From Henningerozyma blattae CBS 6284 (taxonomy: Eukaryota; Ascomycota; Saccharomycetes; Saccharomycetales; Saccharomycetaceae): a DNA stretch of 64,000 nt. The notes beneath the pieces were generated by a model. The model did no database searches. It was not told where the DNA came from and saw nothing but the letters and a program-made list of their open reading frames with translations. A program made the position numbers and the translations under genes. Location of the stretch: positions 930,001-994,000 of the forward strand of contig NC_020190.1 of the NCBI RefSeq assembly GCF_000315915.1. Direction: 5' to 3'. Below, in pieces: positions 1 through 11,100 of the stretch (position 1 is the first letter of the stretch; each line of letters starts with the position of its first letter).

Positions 1-2899
1 ATCATCTCTTTATGAAGCTTTAAATAGTTTCAAAGTTGGTAATAGATTATTAATTACTGGTACTCCACTTCAAAATAATATAAAGGAATTAGCTGCATTA
101 GTCAATTTTTTGATGCCGGGTAGATTCACCATTGATCAAGAAATTGATTTTGAAAATCAAGATAAAGAGCAGGAAGAGTATATTAGAAATTTGCACGAAA
201 GATTACAACCGTTCATTCTTCGTAGACTGAAAAAAGATGTTGAAAAATCTTTACCATCAAAAACTGAACGTATATTACGAGTAGAGCTATCTGACATTCA
301 AACTGATTACTATAAGAACATTTTAACGAAGAATTATTCTGCTTTAACTGCAGGATCTAAAGGTGGCCAATTTTCTCTCTTAAATATTATGAATGAATTA
401 AAGAAAGCTTCTAATCACCCATACTTATTTAATAATGCCGAAGAAAGAGTCTTACAGAAATTTGGTGATGGTAATATGTCAAAGGAAAATATTTTAAGAG
501 GTTTAATTATGTCATCAGGTAAAATGGTTCTTTTAGATAAATTATTAACTAGATTAAAAAAAGATGGCCACCGTGTTTTAATATTTTCTCAAATGGTAAG
601 AATGCTTGACATATTAGGTGATTATTTATCCATAAAAGGTATTAATTTTCAAAGATTAGATGGTACAGTTCCATCTGCACAAAGGAGAATATCTATCGAT
701 CATTTCAATTCACCAGATTCGAACGATTTTGTATTCTTATTATCTACACGTGCTGGTGGGTTAGGTATTAACTTGATGACTGCTGATACCGTTGTAATTT
801 TCGATTCAGATTGGAATCCTCAGGCAGATCTTCAAGCGATGGCTAGAGCTCATCGTATTGGGCAAAAAAACCACGTTATGGTGTATCGACTTGTGTCCAA
901 AGATACTGTTGAAGAAGAAGTTTTAGAACGTGCACGTAAAAAAATGATTTTAGAATATGCTATTATATCTCTAGGGGTGACTGACGGTAATAAATTACAA
1001 AAGAAGAATGAACCAAATACTGCAGAATTATCTGAAATTTTAAAATTCGGTGCTGGTAACATGTTTGCAGCAAAAGATAATCAAAAAAAACTAGAGGATT
1101 TAAATCTAGATGATGTCTTAGAGCATGCAGAAGACCATATTACTACCCCTGAAATAGGTGAATCTCATTTAGGTGGTGAAGAATTTTTGAAACAATTTGA
1201 AGTTACAGATTATAAAGCTGACGTAGAATGGGATGATATCATTCCTGAGGATGAGTTGAAAAAAATTCAAGATGAAGAACAAAAGAGGAAAGATGAAGCT
1301 TATATTCAAGAACAATTAGAAATGATGAATAGAAGGAATACCGCCTTAAAAAAAATTAAAGCAAGTGTAGCTGGTGATGGTTCTTCTAAATATATGGGCG
1401 AAGAAGAAGATAATGACTTACGAGTTTCAAGAAAGAGAGCAAAAGCAAATGACCTGACCTTAATTGGTGAAAGAGAGATTCGTGCACTTTACAAATCAAT
1501 ATTAAAAAAAGGTGATATTCGTAATATTATTGGTGAATTAATTGCAGATGGGTCGTTGCCTGTAAAATCAATTGAAAGATACGAAGAACTTTATGATGAG
1601 CTTTTAGAAGAAGCTAACAAGGTTATGAAGACGGAAGGAACAAGAAGAGATGAAGAAATTTCTAAATTGGAAGAAGATGTGGCAGAATATAAACAAGCAT
1701 TAAAGATGAATGAAGTGAGCCCAGATGATAAGAATGCTAGCAAAGTTATTACGCAATTGGCAACTAGGAAAAGAGAAAGAAAAGTTAAGGCCATCCTGTT
1801 TGATTTTTATGATGTAAAATCCTTAAATGCAGATTTAGTGGTAAGCAGATCCGTTAATTTGAAATTTCTCAGAGATTTAATCCTCAAACAAAATCACGAT
1901 GATCCATTACAATTTAAGATCAATGATAGAAATCCTAAACCTGTATCCAATTGGAATTGTTCGTGGAGCAAGGATGATGACAGCAAATTGTTAGTTGGTG
2001 TCTTCAAATATGGGTTTGGCTCATGGATTCAAATTAGAGATGACCCTTTCTTGGGATTTACAGATAAATTATTCCTTGGAGAAACACCGGGATCTGCAGG
2101 TAATGCAAAGAGCTCATCTTCCAATATTGATAAATCTACTCCAGACAAAAAGGGGAAAGGCTCCACATCAAATAAAAAAGTTCCTAATTCTATCCATTTA
2201 GGGAGAAGAGTGGATTATTTGATTTCATTACTTATGAATAATGACGAGCCTAGCATAAATAGTACTCCTACAGTAAAGAATAGGAATACTGCTAAATCCC
2301 CACCACTTCCTAAGGGACCTTCAAAGAAGAGAGGTAGAAAGCCCTCATCTCCTGGAACTCCAAGATCCGGATCAACTGAGGCTATTAATAACGAGGGTAC
2401 TCCAACTGCTAAGAAATTGAAGGCGTTCCCTAAGGGTCCAGCAATGAATAGAGGTTTACCAACCGTTCCTGCATCTATGCTGAATAAGAAGAACGTAAAC
2501 CGTGACCAACACACATCCAGTAGAGGATCTGTTACGTCTACCTCTACGACAAAATCTATAACACTGTCAAACAAATCAAATTTCGAAAATCTTCTGCCAG
2601 ATGCTCCAGAATATAATAGCATGGATGAATCCAATTGTCGTGACACAATGAGCCCTATGCATGCATCATTACAGAAATTGCGTGGCGGAAGAAAGGGCCT
2701 TGATAGAAAAGAGTGGGCCAAGATTCTTAAAACAGAATTGGTTGCGATTGGGAACTACATTGATTCTCAAATAAAGAATTCTCATACATCTCCTGAAAAA
2801 TACCGTAAACATCTATGGTCATATAGTGCAAGATTCTGGCCTGTTGAAGTCAAGAGTACCAAACTGATGGCTATGTACGACAAAATTGTTAACGCTTGA
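1..2899 (+). CDS. CHD1: CHD1 chromatin remodeller, C-terminal part (5' end outside window)
   Basis: ATP-dependent nucleosome-spacing enzyme of the CHD family, acting on chromatin of transcribed genes. The frame is open from base 2, so the window cuts the gene inside the first ATPase lobe (the TGTPLQNN motif is encoded near base 59); the first in-window Met at base 110 is not the start. The second helicase lobe follows, with [19 protein letters not shown] and the arginine-finger stretch RAHRIGQ. A long charged linker leads to the DNA-binding SANT/SLIDE region ([22 protein letters not shown] type) and the C-terminal helical CHCT domain ending in [10 protein letters not shown]. The N-terminal chromodomains lie outside. 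Sequence is near-collinear with S. cerevisiae Chd1 to its last residues. PAB1 follows, as in S. cerevisiae. Confidence 0.97.
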   Translation, partial: SSLYEALNSFKVGNRLLITGTPLQNNIKELAALVNFLMPGRFTIDQEIDFENQDKEQEEYIRNLHERLQPFILRRLKKDVEKSLPSKTERILRVELSDIQTDYYKNILTKNYSALTAGSKGGQFSLLNIMNELKKASNHPYLFNNAEERVLQKFGDGNMSKENILRGLIMSSGKMVLLDKLLTRLKKDGHRVLIFSQMVRMLDILGDYLSIKGINFQRLDGTVPSAQRRISIDHFNSPDSNDFVFLLSTRAGGLGINLMTADTVVIFDSDWNPQADLQAMARAHRIGQKNHVMVYRLVSKDTVEEEVLERARKKMILEYAIISLGVTDGNKLQKKNEPNTAELSEILKFGAGNMFAAKDNQKKLEDLNLDDVLEHAEDHITTPEIGESHLGGEEFLKQFEVTDYKADVEWDDIIPEDELKKIQDEEQKRKDEAYIQEQLEMMNRRNTALKKIKASVAGDGSSKYMGEEEDNDLRVSRKRAKANDLTLIGEREIRALYKSILKKGDIRNIIGELIADGSLPVKSIERYEELYDELLEEANKVMKTEGTRRDEEISKLEEDVAEYKQALKMNEVSPDDKNASKVITQLATRKRERKVKAILFDFYDVKSLNADLVVSRSVNLKFLRDLILKQNHDDPLQFKINDRNPKPVSNWNCSWSKDDDSKLLVGVFKYGFGSWIQIRDDPFLGFTDKLFLGETPGSAGNAKSSSSNIDKSTPDKKGKGSTSNKKVPNSIHLGRRVDYLISLLMNNDEPSINSTPTVKNRNTAKSPPLPKGPSKKRGRKPSSPGTPRSGSTEAINNEGTPTAKKLKAFPKGPAMNRGLPTVPASMLNKKNVNRDQHTSSRGSVTSTSTTKSITLSNKSNFENLLPDAPEYNSMDESNCRDTMSPMHASLQKLRGGRKGLDRKEWAKILKTELVAIGNYIDSQIKNSHTSPEKYRKHLWSYSARFWPVEVKSTKLMAMYDKIVNA

Positions 2900-3777
2900 T
2901 TTGTACTATATTATCCTAACTCCCTCATATATCTGCATGCTTTTACTAAAACAGTATTTAAAATTTCATCTAATTAAGTGATTTTCTTTCATCACCCCAA
3001 ACTTTATACATTTTTTTATCTTATATATTTATTCCACTACGAAATTTTTTAAATCCTCATTTACCAATTCACACGGTACTTTTAATTCCTATATAGTACT
3101 ACATAATACGATCTATTACCTATCGCAGTTGACCTTGGATCTTGTCTAGTCCACAGTTAATCTAATCTTACCTATCTTAGATTATGTGACGCAGGCTTTA
3201 GTGTCGCTTGTCAGCCTCACTTTGTGTCTTGGTTCGAAAATTTTAAGAAAAATTTTCACCGCAAAAGCGGGTAACTGCGGGTGAAGCCAATTGCGTCGAA
3301 ACAAAATCACTGCAGGAAATAAGCCAACGAAAGAGAATTGGAAATCAAGTTGATGAACTTTTATTTCTTCCACTAGGAAGAATTGCAAAAACGCAATTTG
3401 AATAATAATTTTACCAAACAAATCTTAGTTGATGGCGTAACTTGAGCTGTAATGAATAGTCAGCATCAATGTTCTATTGAATATGTTCTTGTGTTCTTTT
3501 TAAAAAATATGATTTGTATATAATCTTTCTTCTGTTTAAAGCATATTTATTTTGTGTTTATTGATTATATTTCTTGTTGATGTTAGATAAGACAAGACAA
3601 ATAACTTTCACGTTTAATATCGTCAAAAGTAAAGTAAAAGGGCAAGTTGAAAACTATTTAGTTAACCATATTTTTCAGTTAATAAACTAGTTTGGCTTAC
3701 TACCAAGGAAAAAAATATAAAAAAAAAGACAAAAAAACTAAAAAAACTAAAAAAATACTAATTAATTATATTATAAA
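2900..3777 (+). promoter_or_regulatory. CHD1-PAB1 intergenic region with A-rich PAB1 leader
   Basis: This 878-bp stretch holds no convincing gene. Its centre (about 3180-3420) is less AT-rich than its flanks and encodes a 79-codon minus-strand ORF that I do not believe. The last 60 bases before the PAB1 ATG (3711-3771) are almost pure A with short C/T breaks. Pab1 binds oligo(A), and A-rich 5' leaders on PABP mRNAs are a known autoregulatory feature in other eukaryotes, so autoregulation is a reasonable inference here. Confidence 0.5.
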
Positions 3778-5511
3778 ATGTCTGACATCACTGATAAGAC
3801 TGCTGAACAATTGGAAAAACTAAATATCCAAGATGAACAACCAGCTGCTACCCCAGCCACCACTGCTATTGAAGCTGAAAGCCCAAATGTGGAAAATGTT
3901 ACTGCCTCTTTATACGTTGGTGAATTAGATCCATCCGTCTCTGAAGCCTTATTGTACGATATCTTTTCCCCAATTGGTTCTGTATCATCCATCCGTGTTT
4001 GTCGTGATGCTATTACCAAGACTTCCTTAGGTTATGCTTATGTCAACTTCAATGACCACGAAGCTGGTAAGACTGCAATTGAAAAGTTGAACTATACCGC
4101 TATCAAAGGTAGACCTTGCCGTATTATGTGGTCTCAACGTGATCCATCTATGAGAAAGAAGGGTTCCGGTAACATCTTTATTAAGAACTTACACCCAGAT
4201 ATTGACAACAAAACTTTATATGAAACCTTCTCCGTCTTTGGTAACATCTTATCCTGTAAGATTGCCAATGATGAAACTGGTAAATCTAAAGGTTTTGGTT
4301 TCGTTCATTTTGAAAATGAAGAAGCTGCTAGAGAAGCCATTGATGCCATTAATGGTATGTTATTAAATGGTCAAGAAGTTTACGTGGCTCCACATGTTTC
4401 CAAGAAAGATCGTCAATCTAAATTAGATGAAGCAAGAGCTAACTTCACCAACGTTTACGTTAAGAATTTGGATCTTGAAGCCACCGAAGAAGACTTTGAA
4501 AACTTATTCAAGCCATACGGTACTATTACCTCTGTTGCTTTAGAAAAAGATGCTGAAGGTAAATCTAGAGGTTTCGGTTTCGTTGATTTTGAGAATCATG
4601 AAGATGCCGTTAAAGCTGTTGAAGCTTTGAACGACACTGAATACAAGGGTCAAACTTTGTATGTTGGTAGAGCTCAAAAGAAATATGAACGTTTACAAGA
4701 ATTAAAGAAACAATACCAAGCCTCTAAGTTAGAAAAATTAGCTAAATACCAAGGCATTAACTTATTTATCAAGAACTTAGATGATTCCATTGATGATGAA
4801 AAATTAAAGGAAGAATTTGCCCCATTCGGTACTATTACTTCTGCCAGAGTCATGAGAACTGAAAATGGTAAATCTAAGGGTTTTGGTTTCGTCTGTTTCT
4901 CTACTCCAGAAGAAGCTACTAGAGCTATTACTGAAAAGAACCAACAAATTGTTGCTGGCAAACCATTATATGTTGCTATTGCTCAAAGAAAGGATGTAAG
5001 ACGTTCCCAATTAGCTCAACAAATTCAAGCTAGAAACCAAATGAGATACCAACAAGCCACCGCCGCTGCGGCTGCGGCTGCGGCTGGTATTCCTGGCCAA
5101 TTTATGCCACCAATGTTCTACGGTGTAGTTCCACCAAGAGGTATGCCATTCAATGGTCCAAACCCACAACAACTGGGCGGTATGCCACCACAACAATTCA
5201 GAAATGGTCCAGCTTATGGTATGCCACCACCACAAGGTGGTTTCCCAAGAAATGACAACCAATTCTACCAACAAAAACAAAGACAAGCTTTAGGTGAACA
5301 ACTTTATAAGAAGGTCTCTGCCAAGACTTCTGATGAAGAAGCTGCTGGTAAAATAACTGGTATGATCTTGGACTTGCCAGCTCAAGAAGTTGTTCCGTTA
5401 TTAGAAAATGATGAATTATTTGAACAACATTTCAACGAAGCTTTTGCTGCTTATGAATCTTTCAAACAAGAACAAGCTCAACAAGCTCAACAACCACCTG
5501 CCCAACAATAA
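3778..5511 (+). CDS. PAB1: Pab1, poly(A)-binding protein
   Basis: Cytoplasmic and nuclear poly(A)-binding protein that coats mRNA tails, contacts eIF4G and controls deadenylation. It has 577 residues, the same length as S. cerevisiae Pab1. Four RRMs are visible, starting near residues 43 (SLYVGEL), 131 (IFIKNL), 224 (VYVKNL) and 327 (LFIKNL), each with its RNP1 (GFGFVHF, GFGFVDF, GFGFVCF types). A Pro/Met/Gln-rich linker with an alanine run follows. The C-terminal MLLE domain (LGEQLYKKV to AAYESF) binds PAM2 peptides. Codon choice is strongly biased (GGT, AAG, TCC, CAA), as expected of a highly expressed gene. The ATG is preceded by an A-rich leader. Confidence 0.98.
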   Translation: MSDITDKTAEQLEKLNIQDEQPAATPATTAIEAESPNVENVTASLYVGELDPSVSEALLYDIFSPIGSVSSIRVCRDAITKTSLGYAYVNFNDHEAGKTAIEKLNYTAIKGRPCRIMWSQRDPSMRKKGSGNIFIKNLHPDIDNKTLYETFSVFGNILSCKIANDETGKSKGFGFVHFENEEAAREAIDAINGMLLNGQEVYVAPHVSKKDRQSKLDEARANFTNVYVKNLDLEATEEDFENLFKPYGTITSVALEKDAEGKSRGFGFVDFENHEDAVKAVEALNDTEYKGQTLYVGRAQKKYERLQELKKQYQASKLEKLAKYQGINLFIKNLDDSIDDEKLKEEFAPFGTITSARVMRTENGKSKGFGFVCFSTPEEATRAITEKNQQIVAGKPLYVAIAQRKDVRRSQLAQQIQARNQMRYQQATAAAAAAAAGIPGQFMPPMFYGVVPPRGMPFNGPNPQQLGGMPPQQFRNGPAYGMPPPQGGFPRNDNQFYQQKQRQALGEQLYKKVSAKTSDEEAAGKITGMILDLPAQEVVPLLENDELFEQHFNEAFAAYESFKQEQAQQAQQPPAQQ

Positions 5512-6409
5512 ATTTCTTAGAAAATTAGTATTTTTTCATTAATTTGAAACGCTTTATTTTTTTGCACATTTATATTTTTTAAATTTTTTCCTTTTTCTTC
5601 CCCCTTTACTTCACATGCTTTGTCTTTTCCAAATTGAATTCAAGAAAAGAATTATTTACCAGGATTTAGCATGGAATTAAAGAAGATATCTGCTTCAATA
5701 ATTTTTGTTTTTTTCTTTCAAAAATTACGCTTTTATCTGCTAGTAAATTAATTTTTCATTGGATTTCTATTCATTTTTCTTACTTTTCATATATGCTATC
5801 TGCCCTTTTTTATATAATTATATTTCCCCTTTTTGTCTATTTATTATTATTATCAACCTTTAAGATTTGCATATATGCATGTATTTTTTTGGTTTTTACG
5901 CTTATATATATAAATATATATATAGTTTGTTAATATCAAGCTTTCTACCGTTATATTTACCATTATTATGTATAGAAAATTGCGATTTAATTAATTACTA
6001 TTCATCTGGAATTTTACCATCTATAAAATTGCATATGACTCAGAACTACTATAGTCTAATAAAGTTAAATTTAATCATTGATGAAACATATCAATTACCT
6101 AATCTTTTATATTATTAATATTATAGAGTTGTCCCATTCACGAAACTCACCGAGTTACCCGGTCTCTAAAATTAAATTTACCGACGAAAGGGGATTTTTT
6201 TTCTCTAATAGCCTAAGTTGATATTTAAAAAGTTATAAGATATTCCCTGGAATCTATTAACAATATAAACCAGATATATACGTTTTACCATAACATCATT
6301 ATATAGTACGGTCTAATCAATTATACAGATTACACAACATTGAAAATTATAGCTGTGTTATAATAGACCAAAAAAATTTTTTTCATTTTCTTACAAAAAA
6401 AAGATACCC
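5512..6409. other. PAB1-UBC13 intergenic region
   Basis: About 900 bp of AT-rich DNA with T-rich tracts after PAB1. I see no gene. An 83-codon ORF at 5867-6118 is low-complexity and not supported. The UBC13-proximal part holds a Reb1-type site, annotated separately. Confidence 0.6.
6155..6162 (+). promoter_or_regulatory. Reb1-type site upstream of UBC13
   Basis: TTACCCGG, the core of the general regulatory factor Reb1, lies about 250 bp before the UBC13 ATG. This is a usual distance for a site that sets the promoter nucleosome-free region. The motif match is seen in the sequence; binding is inferred. Confidence 0.6.
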
Positions 6410-6865
6410 ATGGCCTCATTACCAAAAAGAATTATAAAAGAAACAGAAAGATTAATCAGTGATCCTGTCCCTGGGATTACTGCACAACCTCACGAAGATA
6501 ATTTACGTTATTTTAGTGTCACTATCGAAGGCCCAAAGGATTCTGCTTATGAAAATGGTGTTTTCGAATTAGAATTGTTTTTACCAGATGATTATCCTAT
6601 GGAAGCACCTAAAGTACGTTTTCTAACTAAGATCTACCATCCAAATATCGATAGATTAGGCCGTATATGTTTAGATGTATTGAAGAACAATTGGTCTCCA
6701 GCATTACAGATAAGGACTGTCCTATTATCTATTCAAGCTTTACTAGCCAGTCCAAACCCCAATGACCCATTAGCTAATGATGTTGCTGAAGATTGGATTA
6801 AAAATGAAAAAGGTGCCATTGCAAAGGCTAAGGAATGGACTAAATTATATGCCTCTAAGAAGTAA
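6410..6865 (+). CDS. UBC13: Ubc13, E2 ubiquitin-conjugating enzyme for K63 chains
   Basis: Catalytic E2 that pairs with Mms2 to build Lys63-linked ubiquitin chains in error-free post-replication repair, acting on PCNA with Rad5. The whole 151 residues form one UBC fold: HPN motif near residue 77, active-site Cys87 in GRICLDVL, and the [18 protein letters not shown] helix region. It is almost identical to S. cerevisiae Ubc13 (153 aa). The S. cerevisiae gene has an intron near its 5' end; here the frame is uninterrupted from ATG to stop. In S. cerevisiae it sits on chromosome IV beside DNF2, so its place between PAB1 and a DNF gene reflects the sister block. Confidence 0.97.
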   Translation: MASLPKRIIKETERLISDPVPGITAQPHEDNLRYFSVTIEGPKDSAYENGVFELELFLPDDYPMEAPKVRFLTKIYHPNIDRLGRICLDVLKNNWSPALQIRTVLLSIQALLASPNPNDPLANDVAEDWIKNEKGAIAKAKEWTKLYASKK

Positions 6866-8145
6866 TAAGAATATGATGGAAACTCCACTTCTGGTCATCG
6901 AAAGTCAGGCATCAATCCAAGCATATCTATAACTCAGGATTTATGTACGAGTATCTATGAGATCTCTATCCCACTCTTTAATTCCTATCCTTGTCTATGC
7001 GTCCATATATTTTATTCCATATTGCCTTATTTTCTATTTCGAATATATATATATATATATATATATATTTCAAGCTCCTTCCATCCCCAAAACTTGACGC
7101 CATGGAAGAATGCTAATTATATATTTATATTTGCAAATATATTACTCTAATTAACCGGTCAGTAGGAATTCTATTTAAATTACCAATACGTATATGCATA
7201 TACATATAGATATATCTAAATATACATATTTATATTTACTGCCACAGACACATGACCCGCCACTAACCCTATCCCTAAGGCTTCAGGCAATGAGCCTTAG
7301 CGAACCCTAGGGTTAAAGTGTGAAAGTAAGGAAATCGTAAATACCCAAATAATATTATGCTTCCCAAAGCGTTCCTATCTCGACGCGAAAGTAAGAAAAT
7401 ATAATCCGCGGAAATTATCAGTCGTGACGCAGTTTGGGCATCTTCGTGTTTCTCAAGCGTTAACTATTTCCACTGTTAAGCCCGATTAGGATATGGCGAG
7501 AAAATTGAAGTAGAATCAAATTTGAAAAAAAAGTAAGCATTGGGTAATGATTTAATTCTGAAATTTGATTCGACTATGTTTAAAATACCAAAAATAATAA
7601 ACAATTCTCGTATTTTTGGCGGTAGTGATTTCAAACCTAAGACTTTCAACTACAACACATTTATTTATTGATTAATTAATTTATTAAAAATATAAATACT
7701 TTACTCAGAAAATCGCTAATAAATTTTTAGTTCCAAGTAAAAGGTTGAAAACGGATTCTCCCGCCATATTACATTCCCTAAAAGTTGCAAAAAATTAACC
7801 ATTCGTTGTTCTTCTTTCAATCGTTATTATTGTAATATAAACATATTGCACTTACTCTGAACAATATACTATTGCAACATCATTGTTTAGGTAGAATTTT
7901 TTTTCAGATATCTCTTACCAGTTGCTATCCAAAAAGAAAAGAAAGGAAAACCACCAAACAAATTAATTATTACTCATAAATTCTCTCCACATTCTTGTGT
8001 GTTGCTTTCACATTTTTGTTAACAATTTGCTACGTTTGCTTTTAACTTTTTATTTTTATTCTAATTATTTTTATTGATTTGCTCTTTAATTTTTTTTCTA
8101 GTCATAATACCGCTATAATTGCTTATTAATTTCAATATAAAAAAA
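6866..8145 (+). promoter_or_regulatory. UBC13-DNF1 intergenic region
   Basis: About 1.28 kb without a supported gene. It contains an (AT)n microsatellite at about 7043-7068 and a nested inverted repeat at 7264-7315 (TAACCCTA and CTAAGGCT arms with their complements), which includes the 12-bp palindrome AACCCTAGGGTT. AT-rich sequence with T tracts follows up to the DNF1 ATG. Confidence 0.5.
7264..7315. promoter_or_regulatory. Nested inverted repeat with AACCCTAGGGTT palindrome
   Basis: TAACCCTA (7264-7271) pairs with TAGGGTTA (7308-7315). CTAAGGCT (7275-7282) pairs with AGCCTTAG (7293-7300). AACCCTAGGGTT at 7303-7314 is self-complementary and resembles two overlapping Tbf1-type ARCCCTA half sites. 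The same 12-mer recurs at 58995-59006 in another promoter. A regulatory role is an inference. Confidence 0.45.
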
Positions 8146-11100
8146 ATGTCTAACATTAATAGACCTCCAATACCAGGCGATGGTGATATTAACGCTGCAA
8201 ATGCTGCTAATTTATCGCCATTTGACGATACTTTTAGATTCACAGATGACCAAGATGCTCATCAAACAGTGCCACCCACCAAAAGAAATGGTTCTGTTCT
8301 GAAGAAAAACGGAGAACCTGGGCAGGTGTCTACTACAAATGGTATTTCGTTTAACGCTAATTTAATCAAAGATGATGTTAAGGATGAATACCACGAGATT
8401 CATTTCCAAGATGGTGAAAATGACGGTTATGAACATGATTTCACATTTGAAATGGGTGATGACCATAAACAACATGACAATAACGACAATGATATACACT
8501 CATTTAGTGCCACCCCTCAATTAAATTTAAACTCAGGTGTTTTTGAAGACCCTTCAACAGAATCATCAGGATCTGCTTCAGCTTCAGGTTTAGGGCTCAA
8601 TGAAAGGAAAGATAAATCTTCAAGAAATGAGTCGATGAAAAGACTACGTTGGGGTACACGCAGAACAAAATTAGGTAATCCAATAGTCGGAAGAGCCAAG
8701 ACTTTGAAATGGGCTAAAGAAAATATTCAAAAACCATTTGAAGAATTTAGTGGGACTCAAGTTGAAGATCCAAACGCTTTAAATCGTTCTGATGAATTAA
8801 GAAGTATTTATTATAATTTACCATTACCAAAGGAGATGCTAGATGAGGATGGTAAGCCTAAGATGGAATATGCCCGTAATAAGATTAGAACTACCAAATA
8901 TACCCCATTAACTTTCTTCCCTAAAAATATTATGTTTCAATTTCAAAATTTTGCCAATGTTTATTTCTTAGCTCTATTAATTTTGGGTGCTTTCCAAATT
9001 TTTGGTGTGACAAATCCAGGTTTTGCTTCAGTTCCATTAATTGTCATTGTTTGTATTACTGCTTTAAAAGATGCCATTGAAGATTCAAGAAGAACTGTTT
9101 TAGATATGGAAGTTAATAATACAAGAACATATATTCTGCACGGTATTGAAAATGAAAATGTTGCCTTTGATAATATCTCCCTTTGGAGAAAATTTAAGAA
9201 AGCTTGTACTAGAATGACATTCAAAGTGATCCGTTTGATCACTGAACGTGTTACTGAAAGTGGTAAGATGCAAAGAGCTCAAAGAAAACGTCAAGAATTA
9301 CGTCAAAAACGTATGTCTACATCAACTAGACCACGTAGTTCTTTAGATTCCTTTGAAAGTATCAGAATGTCAGGCGCTTATGAAAGACCTTCCATGGAAA
9401 ATACAAATCCATTTGAAGACCCATATCAAATGTCTACTGGTCAGTCTATTTTAGATAGATCAATGCCACCAAGAACTGATTGTAAATTTAAAAAAGATTA
9501 TTGGAAAAATGTTAAAGTCGGTGATATTATCCGTATTCATAACAATGATGAAATCCCTGCAGATGTTATTTTAATATCTACATCAGATTCAGATGGTGGT
9601 TGTTACGTGGAAACTAAAAACTTGGATGGTGAAACTAATTTAAAAGTTCGCCAATCGTTAAAATCTACTCATCAGATTAGAAGTTCTCGAGATATCTCAA
9701 GAACAAAATTCTGGGTGGAAAGTGAAGGCCCACACGCTAATCTATATAGTTATCAGGGTAATTTGAAATGGATGGATACTCAAGCAAATGAAATGAGAAA
9801 TGAACCTGTTACGATTAATGAAACGTTATTACGTGGTTGTACTTTAAGAAACACGAGATGGGCCATTGGGTTTGTTATCTTTACAGGTGACGATACAAAG
9901 ATTATGTTAAATGCTGGTGTAACTCCAACTAAGAAATCAAGAATCTCTAGAGAATTAAACTTTTCTGTTTTATTGAATTTCTTGTTATTATTTATCTTGT
10001 GTTTCATTTCTGGTATTGTTAATGGTGTTTATTATGCTAAGGGGCCATCTTCAAGAGAATATTTTGAATTTGGTACTGTAGCAGGGAATGCTTCAACTAA
10101 TGGGTTTGTTTCATTTTGGGTCGCCGTCATTTTATATCAATCATTGGTTCCTATTTCTTTATATATTTCCATCGAAATTATTAAAACTGCACAAGCTGCA
10201 TTTATCTATGGTGATGTTTTATTATACAATGCTAAATTGGATTATCCATGCACTCCTAAATCTTGGAATATATCTGATGATCTAGGCCAAATCGAATATG
10301 TTTTCTCTGATAAAACTGGGACTTTAACTCAAAATGTTATGGAATTTAAGAAATGTACTATTAATGGTGTTTCGTACGGTAGAGCTTACACAGAAGCATT
10401 GGCAGGTTTAAGAAAAAGACAAGGTATTGATGTTGAGTCTGAAGGTCACCAAGAAAGAGAAGCTATTGCTACTGATAAGGAAATTATGATTAATGATCTA
10501 AGAAATTTATCAACAAATTCCCAATTTTATCCAGAAGATGTTACTTTTATTTCTAAAGAATTTGTTTGTGATTTAAAGGGTGTCAGTGGTGAATACCAAC
10601 AAAAATGTTGTGAACATTTCATGTTATCCTTAGCATTATGCCATTCTGTTTTATTAGAACCAAGTAAAATGAATCCCGATAAACTTGAATTAAAAGCCCA
10701 ATCTCCTGATGAAGCAGCTTTAGTGGGTACTGCCAGAGACATGGGGTTCTCATTCATTGAAAAGACTAAGCAAGGTATTGTTGTAGAAATTCAGGGTGTT
10801 CCAAAAGAATTTCAAATTTTAAATGTTTTAGAATTTAATTCTACAAGAAAGAGAATGAGTTGTATTGTTAAGATTCCTCCTGCTAATCCAGATGAAGAAC
10901 CAAGAGCTCTATTGATTTGTAAAGGTGCCGATTCTATTATTTATTCTAGATTAAAGACTTCATATGATGGTAATGATGAAACTTTATTGGAACAAACAGC
11001 CTTACATTTGGAACAATATGCTACTGAAGGTTTAAGAACATTATGTATTGCACAAAGAGAGTTATCCTGGTCTGAATATACTGAATGGAATGCTAGACAC

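Noticed and set aside
3182..3421. A 79-codon minus-strand ORF between CHD1 and PAB1
   Set aside because: No recognisable motif, no start context and no conserved neighbour. Probably chance.
8119..8145. Upstream in-frame ATG of DNF1
   Set aside because: The nine extra residues (MLINFNIKK) are unlike the family start. The ATG at 8146 follows an A run and begins with MSN, similar in style to Dnf1.
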